Source of the DNA: Flavobacterium psychrophilum
Lineage (GTDB): Bacteria > Bacteroidota > Bacteroidia > Flavobacteriales > Flavobacteriaceae
Direction: 5' to 3'
DNA length: 64,000 nt
Assembly: GCA_001708385.1 (NCBI GenBank)
Contig: CP012388.1
Span: forward strand, 186,001 to 250,000
Positions 44,864-53,817 of the stretch are shown here, one piece after another. Below the pieces are notes generated by a model. That model did no database searches. It saw nothing but the letters and a program-made list of their open reading frames with translations, and had not been told where the DNA came from. How positions within the stretch are numbered: position 1 is the first letter of the stretch; each line of letters begins with the position of its first letter. Both the position numbers and the translations under genes were made by a program.

Positions 44864-47152
44864 TTATCTGATCACTGAAAAGTGGCCTTTATATTGTCGT
44901 CCGTCTTTTCGGTCAACGATAAACCAGTAGTCCGTAGCAGGAAGTGTATTTCCATTGAATTTACCATCCCATCCGGTACTGTTGTTTTGGAGGGATGTAA
45001 TATGTTTGCCATACCTATCGAATATATGTACCAATAATCCATGTACATTCCATGAATTTTTAATACGCCACGTATCGTTTATCCCATCTCCGTTAGGAGT
45101 GAAGAATTTTGGATACATAAGTAAAGTAATTTCATCTGTATCTACACCACATCCGTTTTTATCACGTACGTAAGCAGTGTAGATACCGCTTTTCAAATTC
45201 GTAAAGTCAGGGCTATCCTGATATGTAATGCCATCAAGGGAATACTCGCAGCTGCCTGAGCCTGATGTTGATATACTTATAGTGTTACTGTTGTCTGTCC
45301 AGTCTTCAAAGTGTAAGTGTGTAATTTTAGGTGCATCTGAAGCATATACTGTTACAGTCTTAGAATTCTCGCACATGCTGCCATTAACATTACTAGCTAC
45401 AGTCAGGGTATAACTGCCTGGCTCTTTAACGCTGATAATACGGGTAGTCTCACCTGTCGACCACAGATAGGTTTCAAATCCTTCGGGGGCAGTAAGTATT
45501 ACATTATTTCCCTGACAGTAGTTATAGTTGTCTGGTATATCTATAAAAGGTCTAGGGACAACGATTACATTAAAAGCGGTGGTAGCATAACATCCCGAGG
45601 CCTTATTCTGTATTCTGACAAAGATAGTTTGCGGATTCATGGTGTTGGTAAAGTTTACGTCGAGGGTGTTTTCACCTGATTCAGCTTGTTCCAAAAATGT
45701 ATGGTAGGTAATTATGAAGTCTTCGGGATCTTGTAGGCCAATTATCGAATCATTTTGTGATGCAAGATAAAACAGTGCAGTCTCTTCATTGTTGTGGGAG
45801 CAAAGTTTTAAATCGTCTGGTTGGGTTAGGACTGGTATTGACGAAACAAAGACTTCGATTTTACTTACCCGTATGTTTTCCAAGTGTTGTGATGTAAGTG
45901 TAATAATGTAGTTTCCGGCATCCTGAAAAATATGTTTGGGGCTTAAAGCTGAAGAAGTATTTCCATCACCAAAATCCCAGATTATGTCTTCAAACTGGCT
46001 AAATGATGTAGTGATGCCAAATGATATCTCTTCTCCTGCACATACTCTATTTTGGATATCATTAATTCTGAACATAGGAAAAAGCACGTTGTTTGGAAGC
46101 CCCATCATGCTATAATTTTCAAAATCGACTCCTAAGGTTATGGCATTTTCCTGAAATCCGCAACCTGATCCTATAATATCCGGATCATTGATTACAGAAA
46201 GATAATTAAGCCCAGACCTCGCAATATAAATTTTGTTGTCTGGTGCCCTTTGTAAAGACGCTATATTACCATGAATTTCAAACATTTGTAAAGCAAAAAG
46301 GTCAATCACAGATGCCCCTATATCGCTAGCTAACAAATTGTATTGCTGAAGTACATAGGGAGTAGAGGTATACAAAACATTTCCTGAAGAGGAAAATTCG
46401 ATCCCGTAAACGCCTGCTCCCTGTAATTGTACAGGATTTGTCACTATCCCAGTTGTAGCATTAAAGTCGAACAAGCAATTACCATCATTTGCTTCAGCTA
46501 TGCTAAAGGCAAGTTTTTGTCCGCTAGGAGAAACTTTCATAGCGCAATGTCCATTTGCGGCAGCCACTCCGCCAGAAGCACTAATAATGGGATTAACATC
46601 AACACCTGCGGAATTTACAAGGTAGGCAGAAAACAAGTTGTTGCCATAATTATGTGTCACTACCCAAATATCCTGGCCATTGCTGTGCCATGTCGCTGTT
46701 AAAGCTTCCGTTGTAGGTGTATGGAGCAATATGTTTTTATCAATCACAGCACCCATTCCAGAAGCTGCATCCATATCAATGCTGGAATAGCGTAAACCAT
46801 CAGAGTATCCGCCGGCAGTAGTTGTAAATATGTAATATGTATTTGAGCTGCCGGGTTTACGTACTATAATTGCAGATTGTGTACTCGAGACATGGCCGGT
46901 AAGATCATTGCCGTTTAGCATTACCTGATGATTTCTATTATAAACCGTTATTCCATCAGTGTAAAACAACAAACTCCCGCTACTATCAGCTATCGAGGCG
47001 CAGCCTTCCAACGTGTTTGTTTTGCCATCAGTAATTGCAAGTGGGGCACCGCCATTAAAATCCAGTCCTGCGCGCGAACCAAAATACCAAATATTATGCT
47101 CTTGTGCGTTGGCAAAGGCCGCCATAAGAAGAAAGATTATAATTTTTTTCAT
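44864..47152 (-). CDS. T9SS type B sorting-domain protein with PKD domain
   Basis: A 762-residue secreted protein. Signal peptide MKKIIIFLLMAAFANA, then a beta-propeller-like region of repeated strands (residues about 20-370), a PKD domain (FEDIIWDFGDGNTSSALSPKHIFQDAGNYIITLTS), Ig-like segments, and the C-terminal gliding-motility/type B sorting domain (PKFFTPNGDGINDTWRIKNSW...LVHIFDRYGKHITSL...GWDGKFNGNTLPATDYWFIVDRKDGRQYKGHFSVIR). Exported by the type IX system and likely held at the surface. Start of the mature part: QEHNIWYFGSRAGLDFNGGAP. No enzymatic motif. Confidence 0.92.
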   Translation of the reverse strand: MKKIIIFLLMAAFANAQEHNIWYFGSRAGLDFNGGAPLAITDGKTNTLEGCASIADSSGSLLFYTDGITVYNRNHQVMLNGNDLTGHVSSTQSAIIVRKPGSSNTYYIFTTTAGGYSDGLRYSSIDMDAASGMGAVIDKNILLHTPTTEALTATWHSNGQDIWVVTHNYGNNLFSAYLVNSAGVDVNPIISASGGVAAANGHCAMKVSPSGQKLAFSIAEANDGNCLFDFNATTGIVTNPVQLQGAGVYGIEFSSSGNVLYTSTPYVLQQYNLLASDIGASVIDLFALQMFEIHGNIASLQRAPDNKIYIARSGLNYLSVINDPDIIGSGCGFQENAITLGVDFENYSMMGLPNNVLFPMFRINDIQNRVCAGEEISFGITTSFSQFEDIIWDFGDGNTSSALSPKHIFQDAGNYIITLTSQHLENIRVSKIEVFVSSIPVLTQPDDLKLCSHNNEETALFYLASQNDSIIGLQDPEDFIITYHTFLEQAESGENTLDVNFTNTMNPQTIFVRIQNKASGCYATTAFNVIVVPRPFIDIPDNYNYCQGNNVILTAPEGFETYLWSTGETTRIISVKEPGSYTLTVASNVNGSMCENSKTVTVYASDAPKITHLHFEDWTDNSNTISISTSGSGSCEYSLDGITYQDSPDFTNLKSGIYTAYVRDKNGCGVDTDEITLLMYPKFFTPNGDGINDTWRIKNSWNVHGLLVHIFDRYGKHITSLQNNSTGWDGKFNGNTLPATDYWFIVDRKDGRQYKGHFSVIR

Positions 47153-47222
47153 AACAGGTTGTTTTATAAAGTAAAACTACTCTCTGTTAAAGAAAACGGA
47201 GTTATTAAAATTCAGGAATGGC

Positions 47223-48062
47223 TTATGAATTTTTAAGGATCGAAGACTGCAATTCTGACGGTGTAAGTCCGGTCTTACTCTTTACAAATATGCTGAAGTT
47301 GGCAGGGCTGTCAAAATTAAGTTTGAATGCGATTTCCTTTAGTGACAGGTCTCCCAACATTAAAAGCCTTCGTATCTCTAATAAAAGTTCTTCGTGTATA
47401 AGTTCAAGTACCGATTTCCTAAACTCAGCTTTACAGGCCACGTTCAGTTTATCTCTGGAGCAGTTCAGCATATCACAATAGTCCGCTACTTTTTTCCGGG
47501 AGTGTATATTCTGAGATAATACAGATAGAAACTGAGATACAAGATAATCGTTGCCTGCTACAATCTTTTCATCTTGCATCTCGGCCAGGGATATTAGAAT
47601 GATTTCCAAATAGCTGTAGGATTTATATATAGCAAGAGGTGACATATTTTCGATGGCTAACAGTTCTGCCATTTGTTCGGCAATACTATAAAGACGTTCA
47701 AAAACCTTCGGTTCTGGATTAAAGACTGGATTTATAAAGTAAAGGTGATAGTGTTGCAGAGGCCTGATAAATTCGAACAGGTCTTTCCTAAACTGTATTA
47801 ATAAGCCCTGCGCTGTATTTCGTTGCATGAGGTGCACCTGCCCCGGATATACATTAAAAAGTTGTCCGGCATGCATTTCGAAAGGTTTAAAATCAATATA
47901 CTGATAGCCCGATCCTTTTTGTATAAATATAATTTCAAAGTAATCGTGCCTATGAGGACGATGGTAATCATATGGATTAGGGTAATCAATAGGTTCGATT
48001 ACCAACAGTTTATTGGGGTGGGGGAGTCTGACGACAAAGTCTTGATAAAATTCATTATTCAT
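47223..48062 (-). CDS. AraC-family transcriptional regulator
   Basis: A 279-residue regulator with an N-terminal cupin-like sensor domain (HRHDYFEIIFIQKGSGYQYIDFKPFEMHAGQLFNVYPGQVHLM) and a C-terminal double HTH (residues about 180-275: VADYCDMLNCSRDKLNVACKAEFRKSVLELIHEELLLEIRRLLMLGDLSLKEIAFKLNFDSPANFSIFVKSKTGLTPSELQ). Typical of sugar or stress sensing AraC proteins. Target unknown; it sits beside the surface-protein gene in the same orientation, separated by 70 bases. Confidence 0.93.
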   Translation of the reverse strand: MNNEFYQDFVVRLPHPNKLLVIEPIDYPNPYDYHRPHRHDYFEIIFIQKGSGYQYIDFKPFEMHAGQLFNVYPGQVHLMQRNTAQGLLIQFRKDLFEFIRPLQHYHLYFINPVFNPEPKVFERLYSIAEQMAELLAIENMSPLAIYKSYSYLEIILISLAEMQDEKIVAGNDYLVSQFLSVLSQNIHSRKKVADYCDMLNCSRDKLNVACKAEFRKSVLELIHEELLLEIRRLLMLGDLSLKEIAFKLNFDSPANFSIFVKSKTGLTPSELQSSILKNS

Positions 48063-48196
48063 GTGATCAGATACTTAAATCAACTTTGCATAATATACTT
48101 TTAATTAACAGATAACAGTATTTTTTGACGGTATGAAAAATACTAAATTAGTTCAATTAGTTTCAAATACGGCGATTAAGATCCTGGAAATATAAA

Positions 48197-49882
48197 TTAA
48201 AAATCTTCAAGTACCTCGAAAGCAAGTTTTTCGCTAGTTACAGGATGTGTAAATTCGAGATACGCTGCATGAAGGTACAGTCTTTCATCCGAAGTGCCAT
48301 ACAGGTCATCTCCTACGATGGGCGCATTAAGTCCTAACTCATGAGCTGCGTGCATACGTAACTGGTGTGTTCTTCCGGTAAGCGGCCAAAAGTGAACCTT
48401 TGTAGTAGTCTCTTTTGTTTCAATAACCTTCCATTTTGTTATCGCTTTTTTTCCGAATTTAACACAAACAAGTTGCCTCGGCCTGTTATCCAGGTCGCCT
48501 CGTAACGGTAGGGTAATTTCTCCTTCTTGTTTATTAATAATTTTTGAGAGTAACGCGGTATAGCGTTTATTAACAGTCCGCTTCAAAAACTGCTTCTGTA
48601 TATTTTTGTGTACTTCTTTCGTTTTAGCGACTACTAATAACCCTGAGGTAGCCATATCAAGTCGATGTATTATAAGAGGTTCTATATTGACAAACGCAGC
48701 CTTTAAGCGTGTGTAAACAGAATCCTGTATTTGAATTCCGGGTACGGAAAGTAATTCGGCAGGTTTATTTACTACTACAAAACTATCATCTTCGTAAACA
48801 ATTTCCAGTTTCCTGTCTTCTCCCTGATTAATTAGAAGTGGATTATCATCTACGGGAATTCCTTCCAGCATATGCTCCAGGATGGGTTTGCATTTTCCGG
48901 TACATGCGGGATAAAATTGTCTATGTTTTCTGATTTCTGATTTAGGAGGTGCTCCCCACCAGAATTCTGCCATAGCAACCGGCCTCAATCCGTTTAAAAA
49001 GGCGTATTGTAATAGTTTTGGTGTTGCACATTCACCTGCGGCGGCAGGTGGCTTTCCAAACACAGTGTCACTAAAAATTGCGTGTAGGCTCTTTGTTTTA
49101 CTATCTTTATTCAGAAATGCATATTGCTCAAAAAGCTGGTGTTGTAAAGCAGCCGACTTTTCTCTGCGTTCCTTTTTTAGTGCTTCTATTGTTTCATCAT
49201 ACGTCTCCATAGCCGATTTAATTTCGTCTATACGTTGCTTCCAAGTGTCAGTTAAAACTTTGAATTGATGTTTATAATGTAAGCTGTGCTGAATTAAATA
49301 AGCTTCAAAGGCTGTATAATCTTTTTGGCTTAATACATTTTTTTGTTCTTCGCGAAGATGTTTACGATTGTCTTTATTACTTTTTAAGCGTTTTTTGAAT
49401 GCTTCTATTTCCTGAACCGATTGTTGAGAAAATTGTTTAAGATCCTCCTTTAGTTTAATGTATTTTTCATCAGATTCAATTTCGTTAACCTGATCATTTA
49501 TGTCATTCAGAATGTATTGCTCCTTCAAAAAGAAACTGTTTTCAACTAACATGTCAAAAACGGGCGGAACAAACCTGGTATGGGTATTAGAACCCGCGAG
49601 TTTTCCTGAAAATGCAGATAAATAACCTAATTTACCTTTTGCATCTTCAATAATCAAAACACCAAACATTTTTCCGATTACAAGTCCCTGCTGATCTTTT
49701 ACAAGTCCAAAATTATGATCAAGATCCGTTTGAGTTTCTAAATAATGCTGCAGTTCAGTGGCTGCAATTTTAGTTAACTCATGGGGCTCATAAAAAAATG
49801 GAAAAGTAAATTTTTCAGGAGCAGTTATTCTTTTAATAACGCTATCTGAAAAATATGTAATGCAATTTTGATTATTTTTCAC
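48197..49882 (-). CDS. RluA-family pseudouridine synthase with long N-terminal extension
   Basis: A 561-residue protein. The C-terminal 220 residues form a pseudouridine synthase domain: VNKPAELLSVPG, the catalytic HRLDMATSGLLVVAKT, and the RluA-type ITKWKVIETKETTTKVHFWPLTGRTHQLRMHAAHELGLNAPIVGDDLYG. The N-terminal 340 residues include a predicted coiled coil (KYIKLKEDLKQFSQQSVQEIEAFKKRL...EAYLIQHS) and a Cys-rich block AAGECATPKLLQYAFLNGLRPVAMAEFWWG...FYPACTGKCKPILEHML. This long form occurs in Bacteroidota and gammaproteobacteria. The target RNA is not known. Confidence 0.9.
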   Translation of the reverse strand: MKNNQNCITYFSDSVIKRITAPEKFTFPFFYEPHELTKIAATELQHYLETQTDLDHNFGLVKDQQGLVIGKMFGVLIIEDAKGKLGYLSAFSGKLAGSNTHTRFVPPVFDMLVENSFFLKEQYILNDINDQVNEIESDEKYIKLKEDLKQFSQQSVQEIEAFKKRLKSNKDNRKHLREEQKNVLSQKDYTAFEAYLIQHSLHYKHQFKVLTDTWKQRIDEIKSAMETYDETIEALKKERREKSAALQHQLFEQYAFLNKDSKTKSLHAIFSDTVFGKPPAAAGECATPKLLQYAFLNGLRPVAMAEFWWGAPPKSEIRKHRQFYPACTGKCKPILEHMLEGIPVDDNPLLINQGEDRKLEIVYEDDSFVVVNKPAELLSVPGIQIQDSVYTRLKAAFVNIEPLIIHRLDMATSGLLVVAKTKEVHKNIQKQFLKRTVNKRYTALLSKIINKQEGEITLPLRGDLDNRPRQLVCVKFGKKAITKWKVIETKETTTKVHFWPLTGRTHQLRMHAAHELGLNAPIVGDDLYGTSDERLYLHAAYLEFTHPVTSEKLAFEVLEDF

Positions 49883-49979
49883 TTTGATATTTAACTTTCT
49901 TTTCGTTTTGCGAAAATACTCTATATTCTCTGGAGATACATATATGTTAGATATTTTTTCATTTGTGCAGGTCCTTTAA

Positions 49980-50008
49980 TGAAAAAAGCCTCTGAAAAGA
50001 GGCTTAAG
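49980..50008 (-). terminator. Intrinsic terminator of the T9SS type A protein gene
   Basis: Minus-strand AAGCCTCT and AGAGGCTT flank TTTC and are followed by T5. It separates the T9SS gene from the pseudouridine synthase gene downstream. Confidence 0.75.
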
Positions 50009-50025
50009 TATTATACATTCGGGAT

Positions 50026-50940
50026 TTAATTTTTAAGTATTTTCTTTGTGAATGAGGCTCCGTTGGTATCTGTGGCTTTTAAAAAATAAGAACCGCTGGC
50101 TAACTGGCTTATATCAATGTTTTGTGTTTGTTTCGTTTGTAGAACATTTTGTCCTGTAAGGTTGTAAATTTCAATTCCTGATATTTCAGTGTTACCAGAC
50201 ATCGCCACTGATAAAGTATTTACAGTCGGGTTTGGATAAACCAAGAGTGATGAGTCTTTAAAATTCTCATCACTTAAAGTACCATCGCTGACAACAATAT
50301 TATCATAATATGCATCATAACCATAATTATTATGTAACATATTAAAGCCAACAATATTAAGTTTTGTAAAGTTTGAAAGTGTCTGTTCTAAAACATTATT
50401 GATGTAATATTTTATTTCTGTAGCAGTAACTTCAATTCTAACGTTAATCCATTCATTAGGTAGCCATTCACTATCAGCGTATTCAATTCCATAGTTCACA
50501 TCTTTAATAAGGTAAACCATTCCGCGGTTTTCAATTCCAACTCCGGCAACGGGAGCGTATTCATCATTTTCATCAATAGCAAATAAGGTAAATTCAAAGT
50601 CAGATCCTAATGTATCAGTAACCATGATATCATATGATATTGTAAATTCTGTATAATCTGCCGGTTCGGCAAATGTTTTAGAAGCTCCAAAAATTGGTAG
50701 CCATTGAAAGTCAAAATCCGGTTCGTAAGAATTTTTAAATGAGTAACTTCCCTGAGATGCTTTTTCACTACTTACTACTTGGTTCAATAGAAATCCATCT
50801 GAACCTTCTGTTATCTCCCATCCATTTTGAGCGTTTAACGTTCCTAATTGATAACCTTCTGCAGATTCAAAGGAGATTGTTTCTTGTGCAAATGTAAAAG
50901 AGGTAATCAGTGCGATAAGTGCAGTGTAGATATTTTTCAT
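50026..50940 (-). CDS. T9SS type A sorting-domain protein
   Basis: A 304-residue secreted protein. Signal peptide MKNIYTALIALITSFTFAQ, then a jelly-roll concanavalin-like domain of about 180 residues (ISFESAEGYQLGTLNAQNGWEITEGSDGFLLNQVVSSE...DSEWLPNEWINVRIEVTATEIKYYINNVLEQTL). It ends in a type A sorting domain: LLVYPNPTVNTLSVAMSGNTEISGIEIYNLTGQNVLQTKQTQNIDISQLASGSYFLKATDTNGASFTKKILKN. Exported by T9SS and probably cleaved or anchored at the surface. The lamin-like N-terminal domain suggests glycan binding. Single gene. Confidence 0.92.
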   Translation of the reverse strand: MKNIYTALIALITSFTFAQETISFESAEGYQLGTLNAQNGWEITEGSDGFLLNQVVSSEKASQGSYSFKNSYEPDFDFQWLPIFGASKTFAEPADYTEFTISYDIMVTDTLGSDFEFTLFAIDENDEYAPVAGVGIENRGMVYLIKDVNYGIEYADSEWLPNEWINVRIEVTATEIKYYINNVLEQTLSNFTKLNIVGFNMLHNNYGYDAYYDNIVVSDGTLSDENFKDSSLLVYPNPTVNTLSVAMSGNTEISGIEIYNLTGQNVLQTKQTQNIDISQLASGSYFLKATDTNGASFTKKILKN

Positions 50941-51097
50941 TATTATTTAATTAAGGGTTACCTAAAATTATCTATTTATTGCGGGATACCTCGGGTGAAT
51001 TATCCTAAATAAAACATAATATTTATTTTGAGATATTATAAAATAAATGATAATCAAAGCCCTTTTCGTTTATATACCAAATAATCGTTTGATTTTG

Positions 51098-51105
51098 TAA
51101 ATTTG
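51098..51105 (+). promoter_or_regulatory. -7 promoter element of the phosphotransferase gene, near-leaderless
   Basis: TAAATTTG followed by C, exact -7. The ATG at 51110 lies only 4 bases beyond it, so the transcript should start at or beside the initiation codon. Confidence 0.6.
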
Positions 51106-51109
51106 CAGA

Positions 51110-52096
51110 ATGACTATTTTTCCTACTCAATATTCGGTGCTTTCAGCGAAAGGCGTCAAAGCTTATTTAGAAGAATATTATAATCTTGGTATTATAAACT
51201 GCAAATTAATCATTCACAATGTTAGCGATACTTACATCGCCGAAAGTAAAGATGAAAAATATATCTTTAAAATTTACAGGGATGCACATCGATCTTTAGA
51301 AGAGATTAAAGCAGAAGTTGAGCTGCTTACTAAGTATAAAGAAAATGGAGCAAGTGTTTCATTTCCTCTTAAAGATGTTTCCGGAAATTATTTACAATCG
51401 TTTAACGCGGCTGAAGGGACTCGTTATGGTGTTATGTTTTCTTACGCAAAGGGTAAGCCTGTTTATGTCCTTAGCGATATACATCTGGAACTTGTAGGAA
51501 AAGAAATGGCAAAACTTCACCTTATTTCAAAAGCAGTTCAATTGTCTTATCCTCGTAAAGAATATACAGTAGATACTATGTTGTCCGCTCCTTTAAAAGT
51601 CATTAAACCTGCGTTTGATGAATTGCAAGAGGAGTATGAATATCTATGTGAAGCGACACGACAGGTTATAGATGAAATGTCTAAGCTGGATACTTCTAAT
51701 TTTAGTTATGGATATTGCCAATATGATTTTTTACCGAAGAATTTTCATTTTGAGAACGACAAAAAACTAACATTTTTTGATTTTGACTTTGCAGGTAAAG
51801 GATATCTAATAAATGATATTACTACATTTTACATTCATTTTTTCCTGGATGTTTACTACGGAAAAATGAAGAGGGAACAAGCAGACAGATCTTTCAACAT
51901 ATTTCTTAACGCCTATCGAACAGTAAAGCCCGTGAGCAACGAAGAAATAAAGTCAATTAAATTATTTGGCTTTGGTTTCTGGATGTTTTATTTCGGGTTT
52001 CATCATGAAAATTTTGATGATTGGTCTAATTTCTTTTACACTCCCAATTTTATAAAAAGCAGGATTGATCTATTTAAAAAATGGATGGAATATTAA
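51110..52096 (+). CDS. Aminoglycoside-phosphotransferase-like kinase (homoserine kinase II type)
   Basis: A 328-residue APH/ChoK-superfamily kinase. ATP-lobe Lys is in EKYIFKIYRDAHRSLEEIKAEVELLTKY. The catalytic loop is YCQYDFLPKNFHFENDKKLTFFDFDFAGKG, giving the D...N and DFD pattern, with Cys where the family often has His. It resembles bacterial homoserine/choline/thr-kinase-like proteins more than antibiotic kinases. Substrate unknown; a role in metabolism is more likely than resistance. Promoter suggests a leaderless mRNA. Single gene. Confidence 0.85.
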   Translation: MTIFPTQYSVLSAKGVKAYLEEYYNLGIINCKLIIHNVSDTYIAESKDEKYIFKIYRDAHRSLEEIKAEVELLTKYKENGASVSFPLKDVSGNYLQSFNAAEGTRYGVMFSYAKGKPVYVLSDIHLELVGKEMAKLHLISKAVQLSYPRKEYTVDTMLSAPLKVIKPAFDELQEEYEYLCEATRQVIDEMSKLDTSNFSYGYCQYDFLPKNFHFENDKKLTFFDFDFAGKGYLINDITTFYIHFFLDVYYGKMKREQADRSFNIFLNAYRTVKPVSNEEIKSIKLFGFGFWMFYFGFHHENFDDWSNFFYTPNFIKSRIDLFKKWMEY

Positions 52097-52142
52097 TGAT
52101 ACCAATAAAAGTAACTAATAAGAATCAAAGCAGGGATTAGTC

Positions 52143-53342
52143 TTATAACAAGAATAGGTTAATATCCCTGTACGTTAATGAGAACCAGTCGCCAATAGAA
52201 CGATTGGTTAATACGCCATGGTAACAGTAAATACCATGTTTTAGACCCGGGTTACAACGTATAGAACTCTCAATTCCGCCATCATCAGCCATTTGCAGTA
52301 AAAACGGACTTATTATATTACTGATAGATATTGATGCCGTTTTAGAATAACGTGACGGTATATTTGGTACACAATAGTGGATAACATTGTTCTTCACGAA
52401 TGTAGGCTTTTCATGTGTTGTAACTTCAGATGTTTCAAAGCAACCTCCCGTATCAATACACACATCTATAATAACAGCACCTTTTTTCATGTGCTCTACC
52501 ATAGTTTCGCTCACAATAATCGGTGTACGGTTCTTGCCTTTCATAGCACCAATGGCAACGTCACAACGCATAAGCGCTTTTAGTAAAGATTTCTCCTGAA
52601 TAGTTGATGTAAATATACGTTGGTTGAGATTGTTTTGCAGCCTGCGTAGTTTGTTGATAGAATTATCAAATACTTTTACACTGGCACCTAATCCAAGTGC
52701 CGTTTTAGCGGCAAACTCGGCTACCGTACCTGCGCCAATTATAACAACTTCCGTCGGCGGAACACCTGTAATGTTTCCCATTAACAGGCCTTTACCGATT
52801 TTCTGATTTATCATCAGTTCAGCTGCAATAAGTACCGAAGCTGTCCCTGCAATCTCACTAAGTGATTTTACAGCAGGGTATGAGCCGTCTTCATCTTTGA
52901 TAAATTCAAAAGCAAGGGCTGTAATTTTTTTAGCAGCTAACGCTTCAAAATATTCTTTTTTTTGTGTTTTTAACTGTATTGCAGATATTAGGAGTGTCTG
53001 ATGGTTCATCATTTCAATCTCCTTAACCGATGGCGGTTCAACCTTAAGAATCACAGGGCATCCAAACACTTTTTTTGTATCCTGCGTTATTTCTGCACCG
53101 GCTTCGCTATATTCTTTATCCGTATAACTGGAACTCATGCCTGCACCTGCTTCAATCATAACACGATGGCCATGAGCGGTAAGCGAATTCACAGCATCAG
53201 GCGTAAGGCATATCCTTCGTTCCTGGTAGGATGTTTCTTTTGGTATCCCAATAAAAAGTTCAGTTCTTTGGCGCTCTACTTCAAGTTTCTCTTCTTGCGG
53301 CAATAGCTGCTGTTTTGTAAAAGGTGTTAAAGACAATGACAT
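52143..53342 (-). CDS. ald: Alanine dehydrogenase
   Basis: NAD-dependent enzyme linking pyruvate, ammonia and L-alanine; 399 residues, compared with the usual 370. Family features: the N-terminal IGIPKETSYQERRICLTPDAVNSLTAHGHRVMIEAGAG, the NAD loop VVIIGAGTVAEFAAKTALGLGASVKVFD, and the substrate His/Lys region. The extra 25 N-terminal residues (MSLSLTPFTKQQLLPQEEKLEVERQ) are unusual and may not be translated. A second possibility is a lysine-2-oxoglutarate-type dehydrogenase half, but overall layout fits Ald. Confidence 0.9.
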   Translation of the reverse strand: MSLSLTPFTKQQLLPQEEKLEVERQRTELFIGIPKETSYQERRICLTPDAVNSLTAHGHRVMIEAGAGMSSSYTDKEYSEAGAEITQDTKKVFGCPVILKVEPPSVKEIEMMNHQTLLISAIQLKTQKKEYFEALAAKKITALAFEFIKDEDGSYPAVKSLSEIAGTASVLIAAELMINQKIGKGLLMGNITGVPPTEVVIIGAGTVAEFAAKTALGLGASVKVFDNSINKLRRLQNNLNQRIFTSTIQEKSLLKALMRCDVAIGAMKGKNRTPIIVSETMVEHMKKGAVIIDVCIDTGGCFETSEVTTHEKPTFVKNNVIHYCVPNIPSRYSKTASISISNIISPFLLQMADDGGIESSIRCNPGLKHGIYCYHGVLTNRSIGDWFSLTYRDINLFLL

Positions 53343-53395
53343 GGTTTGGCTGAATATTTTGCTCTAATTTACAAAAAATATAAATGTTTTTTTAA

Positions 53396-53803
53396 CTATT
53401 TTACAGTCAGGTGACGCCTGCCGTCAGGTAACTGTTTTATTGTAATAGACGTATGGTCTATCGGGATAAGATTTGGTGTTTTCTCTGGCCATTCTATAAG
53501 ACATAGGTTGCCGGAGTAAAAATATTCATCAAGTCCCATATCATACCCTTCCTCTTCGGTGTTTATACGGTAAAGGTCAAAATGGTATAATATTTCACCA
53601 TTTTTTGTTTCGTACTCATTAACCAGAGAGAAAGTAGGGCTTGAAGTCATATTTTCAACTCCAAGCTGACGCGCTATTGCCTTAATAAATGTTGTTTTAC
53701 CAACCCCCATACCTGCATGAAACAGGATGGTTTTTTTAATGTTTTGTGTCAAAACCTGTTCTGCGGCGTGGTCTATTTCCTCAAGGGAAAATGTAATTTC
53801 CAT
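53396..53803 (-). CDS. tsaE: tRNA threonylcarbamoyladenosine biosynthesis ATPase TsaE
   Basis: P-loop ATPase partner of TsaB/TsaD for t6A37 tRNA modification. The 135-residue protein has Walker A FHAGMGVGKTTFIKAIARQLG, TSSPTFSLVNEYE, Walker-B-like LYHFDLYRI, and the terminal LCLIEWPEK. It starts 14 bases after the porX stop, so the two are cotranscribed. Confidence 0.96.
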   Translation of the reverse strand: MEITFSLEEIDHAAEQVLTQNIKKTILFHAGMGVGKTTFIKAIARQLGVENMTSSPTFSLVNEYETKNGEILYHFDLYRINTEEEGYDMGLDEYFYSGNLCLIEWPEKTPNLIPIDHTSITIKQLPDGRRHLTVK

Positions 53804-53817
53804 ATAATTTAAAGCTC

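Noticed and set aside
51110..52096. Antibiotic (aminoglycoside) resistance kinase
   Set aside because: The kinase fold fits, but the catalytic loop and length match metabolic homoserine/choline-kinase-like relatives better and there is no mobile context.
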